Positions 31,345-38,397 of a stretch of 40,231 bases of DNA are shown piece by piece. Both the position numbers and the translations under genes were made by a program. The notes under the pieces were generated by a model. It saw only the letters and a program-made list of their open reading frames with translations. It did not search any database and had not been told where the DNA came from. The stretch covers positions 1 through 40,231 of IMG/VR virus record IMGVR_UViG_3300034104_002741; one strand, 5' to 3'. How positions within the stretch are numbered: the first letter of the stretch is position 1; the number at the start of each line of letters is the position of its first letter. Source of the stretch: a virus.

Positions 31345-32220
31345 TTACCAGTTAAATTTGCCAATGATTTCTTGCACACTTGACTTGAGTTCTGCCCGCG
31401 CACTGGACAGGTCGCGCAAGTCTTGAGCGTCCACACCCGACAACGCCTTCTCTAGCATGCGTCTTGCTTCTTCGAGCTGGGGGTCATTGGTAACATTGAG
31501 TTTGCTCAGCAGCCCGCACAACTCCAACGGCTTGTTGACAATCGAGTCGCGGAAAATGTTGCGATCACCCTTGTCGGTATCCGTCAGGCGATCACTCATG
31601 TGAGTCAGCACCGCATGCAGTCTCTCCCACGGTTCACGCATGGCCTCGGCCAGCTTCTCGTTGAACATCTTGTCGTACTGCTCGGCCAAGTCTTCGCGCA
31701 CCCTGTCCTCACACTGGATACGGAAGTCCCCCTTCTCTGGAACAGGGAGAAAGTTGAACCCGAACTTAAACCGTTTCGGTAAAGACTCAGCATCAGGGAA
31801 CTCGGTGGCATCGAAGTAGTCGCCCAGCTTGAACGCCTGTGCGCTCACCAGTGTGGGGTATACCTTGACGAAGTCCTCGACCAGCGCATTGAAGTTGGCC
31901 TCCATCGTGCCCAGCTGTTCTCGGTACGCAAAGAAGTTAGCCATAGGCAGCAAGCCCACGCCCTTCATCCAAGGCAGAGTCTGCTGTGCATTCCACGCCC
32001 TGCACTTGGCCGCATACTTCTCGATCTTCTTGAGATGATCGCTGCCCGCCATGAGGTACTTGTAGACGCTGCCCGCATCGCTGTCTGCTTGCTTGGCTTT
32101 GTTGAGGTCAGCCGTTGTCTCGTTGTCACGCTTACGCGCTGTCCATGTGCTGATACGCAACTCAACGAGCATAGCCATTGAGGACAAAGAAACCGGAGGT
32201 GCTACTAGATTGGTAGTCAT
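31345..32220 (-). CDS. DUF3150-like protein
   Basis: The 291-residue protein starts at the ATG ending at 32220 (AAAGGATTTATC upstream); the longer frame passes through the palindromic element. The N-terminus reads LVELRISTWTARKRDN, then a helical region (YAAKCRAWNAQQTLPWMKGV, LLPMANFFAYREQLGTMEAN), a short beta part (RFKFGFNFLPVPEKGDFRI) and a long helical end. This plan resembles DUF3150 proteins, which I know as neighbours of MoxR/CobS-like ATPases and VWA proteins in phages and mobile elements. Those partners are present here. The assignment rests on layout and context. Confidence 0.6.
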   Translation of the reverse strand: MTTNLVAPPVSLSSMAMLVELRISTWTARKRDNETTADLNKAKQADSDAGSVYKYLMAGSDHLKKIEKYAAKCRAWNAQQTLPWMKGVGLLPMANFFAYREQLGTMEANFNALVEDFVKVYPTLVSAQAFKLGDYFDATEFPDAESLPKRFKFGFNFLPVPEKGDFRIQCEDRVREDLAEQYDKMFNEKLAEAMREPWERLHAVLTHMSDRLTDTDKGDRNIFRDSIVNKPLELCGLLSKLNVTNDPQLEEARRMLEKALSGVDAQDLRDLSSARAELKSSVQEIIGKFNW

Positions 32221-32230
32221 GATAAATCCT

Positions 32231-33295
32231 TTAAGTTGGTGAACATTCCGACACTGAGTCGGTTTGTCTGAAGTCGATATGAATTTCGCGGAAGTACTCC
32301 GCATTGCATTTGGACGGCACTGTGCCCGCCGGTATGGTGATCACCTTGAACGCCTCATCACGGTGCAGGAACGCAGTGATGGTCTTGACATAGTCATACA
32401 CGCGCTTCGGGGTAACATGCTCCTGTTTGGCGTGGTAGTTATGTGTCCAGCCTGTCCCGACATGCTCCTGTATCACATTCAACGCATCGAGCCAGCGGTC
32501 CGGGTTGTTGCCGCTCATCCACGCAGCCAGCAACTCCGAAGACGCCCTGTGAAAAGTCGCGCCTCTCCTGTTCGGTGAGTACGGTAAGTAGTCCACATCA
32601 GCTAGCGCTTGCATGACATACCCGCGCCTACCACCATCTTCATCCCATGCTAGGCCACTGACAGCGTTTCTCTGAGCATCGCAGAACTCATTGCTGTAGC
32701 CCAACTCCGTTCTGAACTTCCTGAAGGACAGACTTAGTTCCTCATGGCTACCGCTAGGCGCAATAGTCGAAGTCAACATCACCCATTCAAGGAACGCGCC
32801 AAACCGCCGCTGGACTATGGCGTCAGCCACCCCACGCCTGACCCTGTACACCTCTGCGTCCGGTGCATTCTCCACCTCAAAGATAGGGCGGCCTTGGTGT
32901 ACCCTTGCAACAGGTACAAACTTGAGGGACTGACGCCTCGACACTTCTATGCTCTTGCCGTCAGTCTGCACAAACAAACGCCCCTTGTTCCATTCAAACG
33001 ACATGCTACGCGGCACAAACCCGATGATCTGATCACCGCTGTACGCAGAATAGTACTTGGGTGCATGCAGTATGAATGTGTTATTGCTATGCCATTCAAC
33101 AAGCTTGTGCCCGTAGTATTTCAGCACCACTGTGAGGGGGTCGGGCATGGTGATGCTGGCCGCATGGTGGTAACGCCGCTCACCGAGTGGGCGCACCCCA
33201 TCCTTGTTACCGCGTATGGGCTTGACTTTGCCGTACCACTCCCTCGCTTCATCAAATGAACTAAGGCGAGGCGCACCTATTGAGTTGTATCCCAT
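32231..33295 (-). CDS. Unknown protein in the MoxR/VWA block
   Basis: The protein is 354 residues from the ATG ending at 33295, one base after the upstream stop and preceded by AAAGGAAGATTGAT. It has beta-rich segments (DPLTVVLKYYGHKLVEWHSN, FILHAPKYYSAYSGDQIIGF) and a basic centre (RRQSLKFVPVARVHQGRPIF). No domain is recognised; similar length proteins with a GxxxxGAPRLSSFDEA start occur in phages next to VWA genes to my recollection, without known function. Its last 13 codons contain copy 2 of the dispersed palindrome. Confidence 0.6.
   Translation of the reverse strand: MGYNSIGAPRLSSFDEAREWYGKVKPIRGNKDGVRPLGERRYHHAASITMPDPLTVVLKYYGHKLVEWHSNNTFILHAPKYYSAYSGDQIIGFVPRSMSFEWNKGRLFVQTDGKSIEVSRRQSLKFVPVARVHQGRPIFEVENAPDAEVYRVRRGVADAIVQRRFGAFLEWVMLTSTIAPSGSHEELSLSFRKFRTELGYSNEFCDAQRNAVSGLAWDEDGGRRGYVMQALADVDYLPYSPNRRGATFHRASSELLAAWMSGNNPDRWLDALNVIQEHVGTGWTHNYHAKQEHVTPKRVYDYVKTITAFLHRDEAFKVITIPAGTVPSKCNAEYFREIHIDFRQTDSVSECSPT
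32241..32270. repeat. Dispersed 30-bp palindromic element, copy 2
   Basis: The arms ACATTCCGACA and AGTCGGTTTGT surround a three-base centre. It lies inside the last codons of the 32231 gene and ends 21 bases before the start codon of the DUF3150-like gene, directly upstream of its ribosome binding site. Polarity is opposite to copies 1, 5 and 6. Confidence 0.8.
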
Positions 33296-33296
33296 A

Positions 33297-33458
33297 TCAA
33301 TCTTCCTTTCTTTCAAAGTAGATAGTCGCCAAGTGGCGCACTACCTGTCCGTTGGTTGGTTCAAAGCCTAGGTTCAGCATCAGGTCGTTCTTCACATCCT
33401 GTAGCAGATCGTAGGTCTCCTTGTTAAGCGTCACGCTGTACGCCGGTGGGTTTTTCAT
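33297..33458 (-). CDS. Ribbon-helix-helix-like small DNA-binding protein
   Basis: The 53-residue protein begins MKNPPAYSVTLNKETYDLLQ and continues NGQVVRHLATIYFERKED. The strand-helix-helix pattern (YSVTL, then two helices) fits the Arc/MetJ ribbon-helix-helix fold, which binds palindromic operators as a dimer. The start at 33458 is supported by an ATGA overlap with the upstream stop and a GGAGG ribosome binding site; the longer frame is a shadow. It is a candidate regulator for the dispersed palindromes nearby, but this is a hypothesis. Confidence 0.6.
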   Translation of the reverse strand: MKNPPAYSVTLNKETYDLLQDVKNDLMLNLGFEPTNGQVVRHLATIYFERKED

Positions 33459-33700
33459 TTCGTGGCCTCCATCTGTTTCATGTTCGCTGCAATCTCCATC
33501 TGCAATATCGCAGTCATCGGTGTGACCCATGTCGCAAACCCCGGCGGCTTGATGACATTGGACTTATCCGACTCCACACCCTTAATCCATGCGTGTTCTA
33601 CGCGACTCGCTGAGTTGAGCGTGTTGCATATCGACATGGCCTCCTCCGGTGTCAAGAGAAACTTCGTACTGTTGATGTGTAAAATTACGCTGTCGTCCAT
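33455..33700 (-). CDS. Small protein next to VWA gene, unknown
   Basis: The 81-residue protein begins MDDSVILHINSTKFLLTPEE and contains AMSICNTLNSASRVEHAWIK. The N-terminal strand-helix looks like a small alpha/beta fold. The ATG at 33700 follows AAGGATTGATC and lies two bases after the VWA stop. The last bases give the start of the next gene (ATGA). No family is recognised. Confidence 0.55.
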   Translation of the reverse strand: MDDSVILHINSTKFLLTPEEAMSICNTLNSASRVEHAWIKGVESDKSNVIKPPGFATWVTPMTAILQMEIAANMKQMEATK

Positions 33701-33702
33701 GA

Positions 33703-34971
33703 TCAATCCTTGGTTACGCAGACGACTTGCCCGCGTGGTATCTTGAATGAGTCGCTACCTATGATGCACCACAGGATGGGTAATCCCAATCCGGCCCACT
33801 TGCGCGGGTCGCTGGTCATGTATCCATCAGTCAGCACCACGAGAGCGTCAGCTTTCTCAAGCTTCTTATCAAGCATGAACGCGGGTACGCAGTCAGGGTC
33901 AGTACCGCCACCGCCCTTGGGCTTAGTCTTGGATACGATTGACTTGGCCGCACCCTTGTGCGTCTCATGTCCAGCCACCTCGGTGTCCCAATACAGCACA
34001 TCAACGCGATCAGGGTTGGTTGTTGTGACCACCTTGTTGAGTTCTCCCATAAACAGAGAAAGCATTTCGCCTTGTATCGAGCCCGATGTATCCATCGCAA
34101 TCACGAGGTGCTTCATGCGTTTACCCACGATGCTCGGTAGGATGATGTCTTGCCACAAGTAATTCTTGTGTGCCTTACGCCAGCTTGGAGAGTCGCGGTC
34201 TTTGAGCGATGTACGCACAAACCTACGCAGCACTTCACGCCAGTCAACCTTCGGCTCAAGCATCTCTTGGACTGAGCGCAGCATGTTGCCGCCCACCTTG
34301 CCCGCGTAGATGCCACCTTGACGAAGCGCACTCTCAATTTCTTGAGTCAACTCTTTGATCGTCTCGGCTGTCATCTCTTTAGCGCCTTGCCAGTCATGCT
34401 CATCGAGCCCCGAACTATCCGACCCACTGTCGGTTTGTTCTCCGTCCTCGCCGCCACCACCGGGCTCATCGCCTTCCTCGCCACCGCCGCCTTTCTCTTT
34501 CTCTTTCATGAGAATGTCGAAGACCTGCTTGGTGTCCATGCCACGGAACCTTTCGTCGATCAGGCCGATGTTCTTGCGCGTCTGCTTGTCACGCGGCATA
34601 GCGATCATGGTCTCGCCTGTGTCCATGTCACGCAGCTGTATGTTGATGACATAGTCACACGCTTGGTTGGCAATGCTCCGGTCTACCTCATACAACGCCC
34701 GCCATGTGGTCAGGTGGCGGTAGCACTTGTGCATGTTTTCGTGCAGCACAAGGAAAGCAAGTTCTTTGTCTGACAACATGTCAACGAATGTGCGGCCATA
34801 GAATGCGTCACGCCCGTTGGTCTTGGCCGTTATCGTCTCCTCGGTGATAGTAGTCACCCCCACCATAAATAAGCCCGCGAAAAAAGCGAACCGCTTGTCC
34901 CGCATCAGACTCACATGGACGAGCTCAAGCCTACGCTCGGCTGGCAACCTATTCTTTAGAACCATATTCAT
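33703..34971 (-). CDS. VWA-domain protein with DUF2201-type metallopeptidase-like N-terminus
   Basis: The 422-residue protein has an N-terminal zinc-peptidase-like motif LVLHENMHKCYRH (His77, Glu78, His81) followed by ANQACDYVIN (Asp108), as in DUF2201_N proteins. An acidic Gly/Glu linker spans about residues 155-190. The C-terminal VWA domain has an intact MIDAS motif, IAMDTSGSI (Asp294, Ser296, Ser298), and VVLTDGY. Such proteins pair with MoxR-type AAA+ ATPases, here encoded at 36396. The gene is coupled to the upstream 65-residue gene (ATGA). Possible roles are a metal-insertion or protein-remodelling adaptor, or attack on a host target. Confidence 0.85.
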   Translation of the reverse strand: MNMVLKNRLPAERRLELVHVSLMRDKRFAFFAGLFMVGVTTITEETITAKTNGRDAFYGRTFVDMLSDKELAFLVLHENMHKCYRHLTTWRALYEVDRSIANQACDYVINIQLRDMDTGETMIAMPRDKQTRKNIGLIDERFRGMDTKQVFDILMKEKEKGGGGEEGDEPGGGGEDGEQTDSGSDSSGLDEHDWQGAKEMTAETIKELTQEIESALRQGGIYAGKVGGNMLRSVQEMLEPKVDWREVLRRFVRTSLKDRDSPSWRKAHKNYLWQDIILPSIVGKRMKHLVIAMDTSGSIQGEMLSLFMGELNKVVTTTNPDRVDVLYWDTEVAGHETHKGAAKSIVSKTKPKGGGGTDPDCVPAFMLDKKLEKADALVVLTDGYMTSDPRKWAGLGLPILWCIIGSDSFKIPRGQVVCVTKD

Positions 34972-35165
34972 AAAATTCTCCCGGTTTCGTTACAAATAAA
35001 TGTCTTCATAGCGGCTAGCGCCTGTTCATCCTTGCCCATGTGCAGCAAGTCGTAAATCTCACGGATAGATCGGTCGTACGATGTACGCCCCCGTAGCTCC
35101 GCTATCAGCTCCTCGTCCGAAAACTCGTCAAGTTCTACCTCAACATCAACAGTTACATAGGGCAT
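34968..35165 (-). CDS. Small acidic protein upstream of VWA gene
   Basis: The 65-residue acidic protein reads MPYVTVDVEVELDEFSDEEL, then IAELRGRTSYDRSIREIYDL. The VxVxLDEFSDEELIxEL pattern is common in small phage proteins. It has a strong ribosome binding site (AAGGAGATGAGCG) and overlaps the upstream gene by 13 bases and the VWA start by ATGA. Strong coupling may set the amount of VWA protein made. Function is unknown. Confidence 0.65.
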   Translation of the reverse strand: MPYVTVDVEVELDEFSDEELIAELRGRTSYDRSIREIYDLLHMGKDEQALAAMKTFICNETGRIL

Positions 35166-35416
35166 CGCTCATCTCCTTGTTGAAACAACAGGTCACTCAA
35201 CTCTGTTATCAGCGCAGCAAACAATGCTGCTTTGGTTTTCTGTTCGGGGATAGTCGCGGTTATCCCGTTGACCTCCAATCGTTGCACCCACAACCCGAAA
35301 GCTTTGATGCCTACATTGAATGTCTTCTTCTCGTACTGCACAGGTGCAGTGCAGCTAAGCCACTGTCCGGAGTTGGAATTCTCCAAAACCATCTTGCAGA
35401 AATCACTGACTGTCAT
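35153..35416 (-). CDS. Small early protein, unknown
   Basis: The 87-residue protein starts MTVSDFCKMVLENSNSGQWL and has beta-like segments (KKTFNVGIKAFGLWVQRLEV). A helical end (LFAALITELSDLLFQ) follows. No domain is recognised. The ATG overlaps the upstream stop (ATGA) through the AACACATGA junction. Confidence 0.55.
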   Translation of the reverse strand: MTVSDFCKMVLENSNSGQWLSCTAPVQYEKKTFNVGIKAFGLWVQRLEVNGITATIPEQKTKAALFAALITELSDLLFQQGDERCPM

Positions 35417-35628
35417 GTGTTCCCCCTTGCTCGGATTGCTTCGGCAATGAACTCGCTCACGGCATCGTCAGGGATAAACAAACTCTCAATTAACTGAGCA
35501 CACGCCTTACGCTCTTCTGCTGCGACAAGCGCGGCGAAGCGTTTGAGGAATTCTTTGTCAGTTGACAGGGTTGAATCCCAATCGTCACCAGCTTCACGCG
35601 CCATGCGGATGATGTCTTCTTGTGTCAT
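35413..35628 (-). CDS. EERKACAQLI / IRARG family small protein, paralogue 2
   Basis: The 71-residue protein starts at the ATG ending at 35628 after GGAGAAGAACAC. It reads MTQEDIIRMAREAGDDWDST, then LKRFAALVAAEERKACAQLI and ends IAEAIRARGNT, parallel to the gene at 25314. Related small proteins are frequent in proteobacterial phages. Its presence 10 kb from its paralogue shows that family members are scattered in the early region. Function is unknown. Confidence 0.65.
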   Translation of the reverse strand: MTQEDIIRMAREAGDDWDSTLSTDKEFLKRFAALVAAEERKACAQLIESLFIPDDAVSEFIAEAIRARGNT

Positions 35629-35924
35629 GTGTTCTTCTCCCCGGCAAAGCGTGGTATAGCCTCGCACTCAAACCCATTTTTGTTCCATCTTTCAACACAT
35701 TGATAGGTCATGCCCGCTTCTTCCCATCCAAAGTATTGCCAACTGCCCCCGACTTCCCGTCTTCTCCACGCAACAGGCTCCTGCGCTGGCTGTGCCAAGG
35801 CTTCTTTTATGGTGTTCATAACATCACCAACATCAATCGTTACGCACTCTGTTTCAGTGTCTATACCGTCCAATTGTTCCAGCGCCTCCAGCGCCAGCTT
35901 CAATGCTTCTAGTTTTTTAGTCAT
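35625..35924 (-). CDS. LALEALE / IKEALAQPAQEPVA family protein, paralogue 3
   Basis: The 99-residue protein starts MTKKLEALKLALEALEQLDG, continues VMNTIKEALAQPAQEPVAWR and ends with a Trp/Tyr-rich segment and FAGEKNT. The N-terminal module is shared with genes at 24656 and 24895; the C-terminal part is unique. The end again encodes the GGAGAAGAACACATGA junction. Function is unknown. Confidence 0.65.
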   Translation of the reverse strand: MTKKLEALKLALEALEQLDGIDTETECVTIDVGDVMNTIKEALAQPAQEPVAWRRREVGGSWQYFGWEEAGMTYQCVERWNKNGFECEAIPRFAGEKNT

Positions 35925-36100
35925 GCTCGCTCCACCGAATCATGTGCCTGCTTTACTTGTTTCAGCACAGCATCGTCTTTGCACATGGCATCGACAAGGT
36001 GACACATTGACCGCGCTCTGTTGGCGTGGTGCATGTTGCGAAAGAACAGGATGACACACAGCGCTAGCAGTGTCAGTTCCAATACAGTGAATTCAATCAT
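35921..36100 (-). CDS. 59-residue N-terminally anchored membrane protein
   Basis: The protein begins MIEFTVLELTLLALCVILFF, a single hydrophobic segment of about 18 residues, followed by a basic/polar cytoplasmic-type tail (RNMHHANRARSMCHLVDAMC and on). Both ends overlap neighbours as ATGA. Its small size and membrane anchor resemble phage superinfection-exclusion or host-inhibitory proteins, but that is speculation. Confidence 0.65.
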   Translation of the reverse strand: MIEFTVLELTLLALCVILFFRNMHHANRARSMCHLVDAMCKDDAVLKQVKQAHDSVERA

Positions 36101-36351
36101 GCCGTCACCTCCTGCACTGGTGCTGGCGTATCCTTGATGTTCAAGCCCGCCTTGGTGCGGCGCATGATGCTCAGCACTTCACGCGAACCGCGATCTGCGA
36201 CAATCGCCAACCCATACTGGCCTAGCACGATACGCACTGCCATGTTGCGCCTCGCTCCCTTGACGCTGGCGGCGTACCCCATAGCTACGGGGCGTTTGCC
36301 AGATGCATCTGGCTCGGTGAAATACTGCGTTACGAATGGTCGTTTAGACAT
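36097..36351 (-). CDS. Small basic early protein, unknown
   Basis: The 84-residue protein starts at the ATG ending at 36351 (AAGGAAACCAAA upstream). It reads MSKRPFVTQYFTEPDASGKR, then SVKGARRNMAVRIVLGQYGL and RGSREVLSIMRRTKAGLNI. It is a basic alpha/beta protein without a recognised domain. It is the first gene after copy 3 of the dispersed palindrome and heads the run leading to the VWA gene. Confidence 0.6.
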   Translation of the reverse strand: MSKRPFVTQYFTEPDASGKRPVAMGYAASVKGARRNMAVRIVLGQYGLAIVADRGSREVLSIMRRTKAGLNIKDTPAPVQEVTA

Positions 36352-36372
36352 TTTGGTTTCCTTGGTTGATAC

Positions 36373-36402
36373 AAACAATCCGACACCGTGTCGGTTTATC
36401 CC
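36373..36402. repeat. Dispersed 30-bp palindromic element, copy 3
   Basis: The arms ACAATCCGACA and TGTCGGTTTAT enclose the centre CCG. It overlaps the stop codon of the MoxR gene and ends 21 bases before the start codon of the 36351 gene. It has the same polarity as copies 2 and 4. Confidence 0.85.
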
Positions 36403-37475
36403 TTGAGACCAGCAAACATGTACTGGTTCTCGCGAGCCCATGTGACGAACGATGGATGCACCATCGCCCACGCTTTCTTATCCTTGAGTTCCAACAGGGA
36501 GTTGATGAACACAGCCTGAGTCTCTTTGGGCATGCGGCGTACATACCGCATCCAAGTGGCGAAGTTCTCCCGTGTCGCAGCTGCCGTCGCTTTGAACATC
36601 AAGATGCACTGAGCAGAGGGTGAGGTCGGTACAAGCGCCGTGTCGGGCGAGTTTTCAATGGATTCACGCGTTGGCAGTTGGTCTGCCAGTTGGATGAATA
36701 CCTGAAGGTCACGCGATGCAGAGAAGCCGATAGTCCCATCGAGACAAGCAATGAACGCGTTATCGGTTAGCGATGCCCGCTTGGCCACCCAGTGCGATGC
36801 TTTGAACATCGAGCGTGGTGACACGAACGCAAGCTGAGATGCGTCCTTGGGGTTAAAGATATACGGGTTCTTGTCCTGCCCGCCATCCATGTAGCTGAGC
36901 ATGCAGTGTTCGTACTCGTGTACCCAAGCGGTCACCTCTGGCTCTACGCCATTCTTTACCGCCCAAGCACACCATTCTTTAGCAGTGGGTTTCATGTAAG
37001 TCATCCATGTCTGTCTGTTGCGTGTATGCGCCTTGGCTGAGTCGCCGACACCATCGGCATCCATGTTGCCAGTGGTGAAAACGATAGAGTCAGGGTGCAA
37101 GTTGAAGTTGCCCAAGCGCCGCTCGTGCAGCAGTGGGTGCAGCGTGTTCCGCACATAGTCATCGGTCTTGGTCCACTCATCAATCATGATGCACAGCGGT
37201 TCGTTGGTGTGCAGCCCGAAGTAATCAGCAGGGTAAAAATCCAGCGTCCGCGAGGTGTGGTTGGGTATCGGCATGCCCGCCTGACCCACATCGGTGTTGG
37301 GTCCGTCGATATACACTTTCCTGTAACCCGTTTTCTCCACGATCACATCTTGAATCGCTGTCTTCCCAACGCCCGGTTCGCCCGTCAGGTGAACTGAGTT
37401 GTGCCCAGAGTTGAGCAGGATATCCACGGTCTCCGCGAAGTTGACGCGGCGTGATAGATTCATTTCGTTAGCCAT
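36396..37475 (-). CDS. MoxR/CobS-type AAA+ ATPase
   Basis: The 359-residue protein has Walker A TGEPGVGKT (about 31-39), Walker B LCIMIDEW (Asp99-Glu100), a sensor-1-like VFTTGN and an arginine-rich segment AHTRNRQ. This is the MoxR/CobS-like AAA+ layout of remodelling ATPases that work with VWA partners. A VWA-DUF2201 protein is encoded 1.4 kb downstream. The start ATG at 37475 follows AAGGAAAATGTAA. Copy 4 of the palindrome lies 31 bases upstream and copy 3 lies at its end. It may load or activate a metal enzyme or dismantle a host complex; the target is unknown. Confidence 0.85.
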   Translation of the reverse strand: MANEMNLSRRVNFAETVDILLNSGHNSVHLTGEPGVGKTAIQDVIVEKTGYRKVYIDGPNTDVGQAGMPIPNHTSRTLDFYPADYFGLHTNEPLCIMIDEWTKTDDYVRNTLHPLLHERRLGNFNLHPDSIVFTTGNMDADGVGDSAKAHTRNRQTWMTYMKPTAKEWCAWAVKNGVEPEVTAWVHEYEHCMLSYMDGGQDKNPYIFNPKDASQLAFVSPRSMFKASHWVAKRASLTDNAFIACLDGTIGFSASRDLQVFIQLADQLPTRESIENSPDTALVPTSPSAQCILMFKATAAATRENFATWMRYVRRMPKETQAVFINSLLELKDKKAWAMVHPSFVTWARENQYMFAGLKG

Positions 37476-37506
37476 TTACATTTTCCTTAATAGAACAGGT
37501 TGGTTG

Positions 37507-37536
37507 GAACAATCCGACACCATGTCGGTTTGTCAT
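37507..37536. repeat. Dispersed 30-bp palindromic element, copy 4
   Basis: The arms ACAATCCGACA and TGTCGGTTTGT surround the centre CCA. This is the best-conserved copy: only one position in each arm breaks perfect symmetry. It overlaps the stop of the 37533 gene and lies 31 bases upstream of the MoxR start codon. Confidence 0.85.
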
Positions 37537-37805
37537 GAACGAGGGGACTTTTGATTAGTGTCTTTCAGAGTCTTTGGTGCAGACGCTTGAGTCACTAATG
37601 TGTACGGCCCTTTCCCGTACTCTTGCACGATGCACCACACACGGCGGGCATCAGCTGCAATCTGGTCGCCACAGGCGTGGCATGTGTGATAACCAAGTTG
37701 CCATCGGGCGATGTGAACATCGTCCCCGCACAACTCGCAGTCACGGAAGTCGAAGTCGCGATCCGTGCTGTCATCGGCATCGTATTCTCTAGCTAGGTAT
37801 CTCAT
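37533..37805 (-). CDS. Zinc-ribbon-like protein
   Basis: The 90-residue protein begins MRYLAREYDADDSTDRDFDF, then DCELCGDDVHIARW and YHTCHACGDQIAAD. Two CxxC knuckles (with a nearby His) form a likely zinc ribbon. The C-terminus is Lys/Pro-rich. The ATG at 37805 overlaps the upstream stop (ATGA) after GGAGAATCGG. It may bind nucleic acid or protein. Confidence 0.65.
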   Translation of the reverse strand: MRYLAREYDADDSTDRDFDFRDCELCGDDVHIARWQLGYHTCHACGDQIAADARRVWCIVQEYGKGPYTLVTQASAPKTLKDTNQKSPRS

Positions 37806-38086
37806 CCGATTCTCCAAAGAGTAAGTACAGGCTGAGCACCGGCCTCGGATGCTGTCCAGAACACAGGCGTGAACGGACGGCCTTCTTTCTCGGCCTCGTT
37901 CTTGGCTTGGACTTGCGTGCGGTAGATTTCCTCTGGCGTGCCGAAGAGCAAGCCGTACATCATGGCGTCGAGCCAGTCTTCACGGTTATCGCCGAGGAAG
38001 TATGCTTTGCTCTGCCGCCGCTCTGTCCTGATATTTTCAATAGACTTGAGCAGTTGACGGTCAATGGCGGGCCAGTTGCTACTCAT
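37802..38086 (-). CDS. Early protein, unknown
   Basis: The 94-residue protein reads MSSNWPAIDRQLLKSIENIR, then AYFLGDNREDWLDAMMYGLL and EIYRTQVQAKNEAEKEGRPF, mostly helical. No domain is recognised. The ATG overlaps the stop of the 31-residue membrane protein gene, and its stop overlaps the zinc-ribbon start, both as ATGA. Confidence 0.55.
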   Translation of the reverse strand: MSSNWPAIDRQLLKSIENIRTERRQSKAYFLGDNREDWLDAMMYGLLFGTPEEIYRTQVQAKNEAEKEGRPFTPVFWTASEAGAQPVLTLWRIG

Positions 38087-38178
38087 AGCGGCCTCCAGAC
38101 GAACAGGTCCAGCAGCACAACAATGATCGCGATCACTATCACAGTGACACGGGCAAGGCGTTCGTTATGGGTAAACAT
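38083..38178 (-). CDS. 31-residue membrane microprotein
   Basis: The protein reads MFTHNERLARVTVIVIAIIV, then VLLDLFVWRPL. It has a short basic N-terminus and one hydrophobic helix of about 18 residues. A strong ribosome binding site (AAGGAGCATCAC) begins at the stop of the preceding gene, and its own stop overlaps the next ATG. Coding evidence is therefore good for so short a gene. Function is unknown. Confidence 0.65.
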   Translation of the reverse strand: MFTHNERLARVTVIVIAIIVVLLDLFVWRPL

Positions 38179-38188
38179 GTGATGCTCC

Positions 38189-38377
38189 TTACTCGGTTGG
38201 GTAACGCAGACCAGTGTTGGGGTCGAGCAGACCGGCGGGGTATTCATCGGCTGGCAGGGCGCTTCGGTCTTCGGCCATAAGCGTAGCCAACTCAAGATCG
38301 GTGATGAGGCCATCGGCCCACAGTTGCACCGCGTAACTTACATTTTCGTGGTGGCGGTCAAGGTCGCTTTGAGTCAT
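38189..38377 (-). CDS. Small acidic early protein, unknown
   Basis: The 62-residue protein starts MTQSDLDRHHENVSYAVQLW at the ATG ending at 38377 (TTGGAGCAACCT upstream). It contains GLITDLELATLMAEDRSALP and ends GLLDPNTGLRYPTE. It is acidic, with no known domain. It is the first gene after the operator-rich promoter at 38482-38510, whose leader carries copy 5 of the palindrome 20 bases before this start. Longer upstream frames run through the promoter and were rejected. Confidence 0.6.
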   Translation of the reverse strand: MTQSDLDRHHENVSYAVQLWADGLITDLELATLMAEDRSALPADEYPAGLLDPNTGLRYPTE

Positions 38378-38397
38378 AGGTTGCTCCAATAAAGGTT

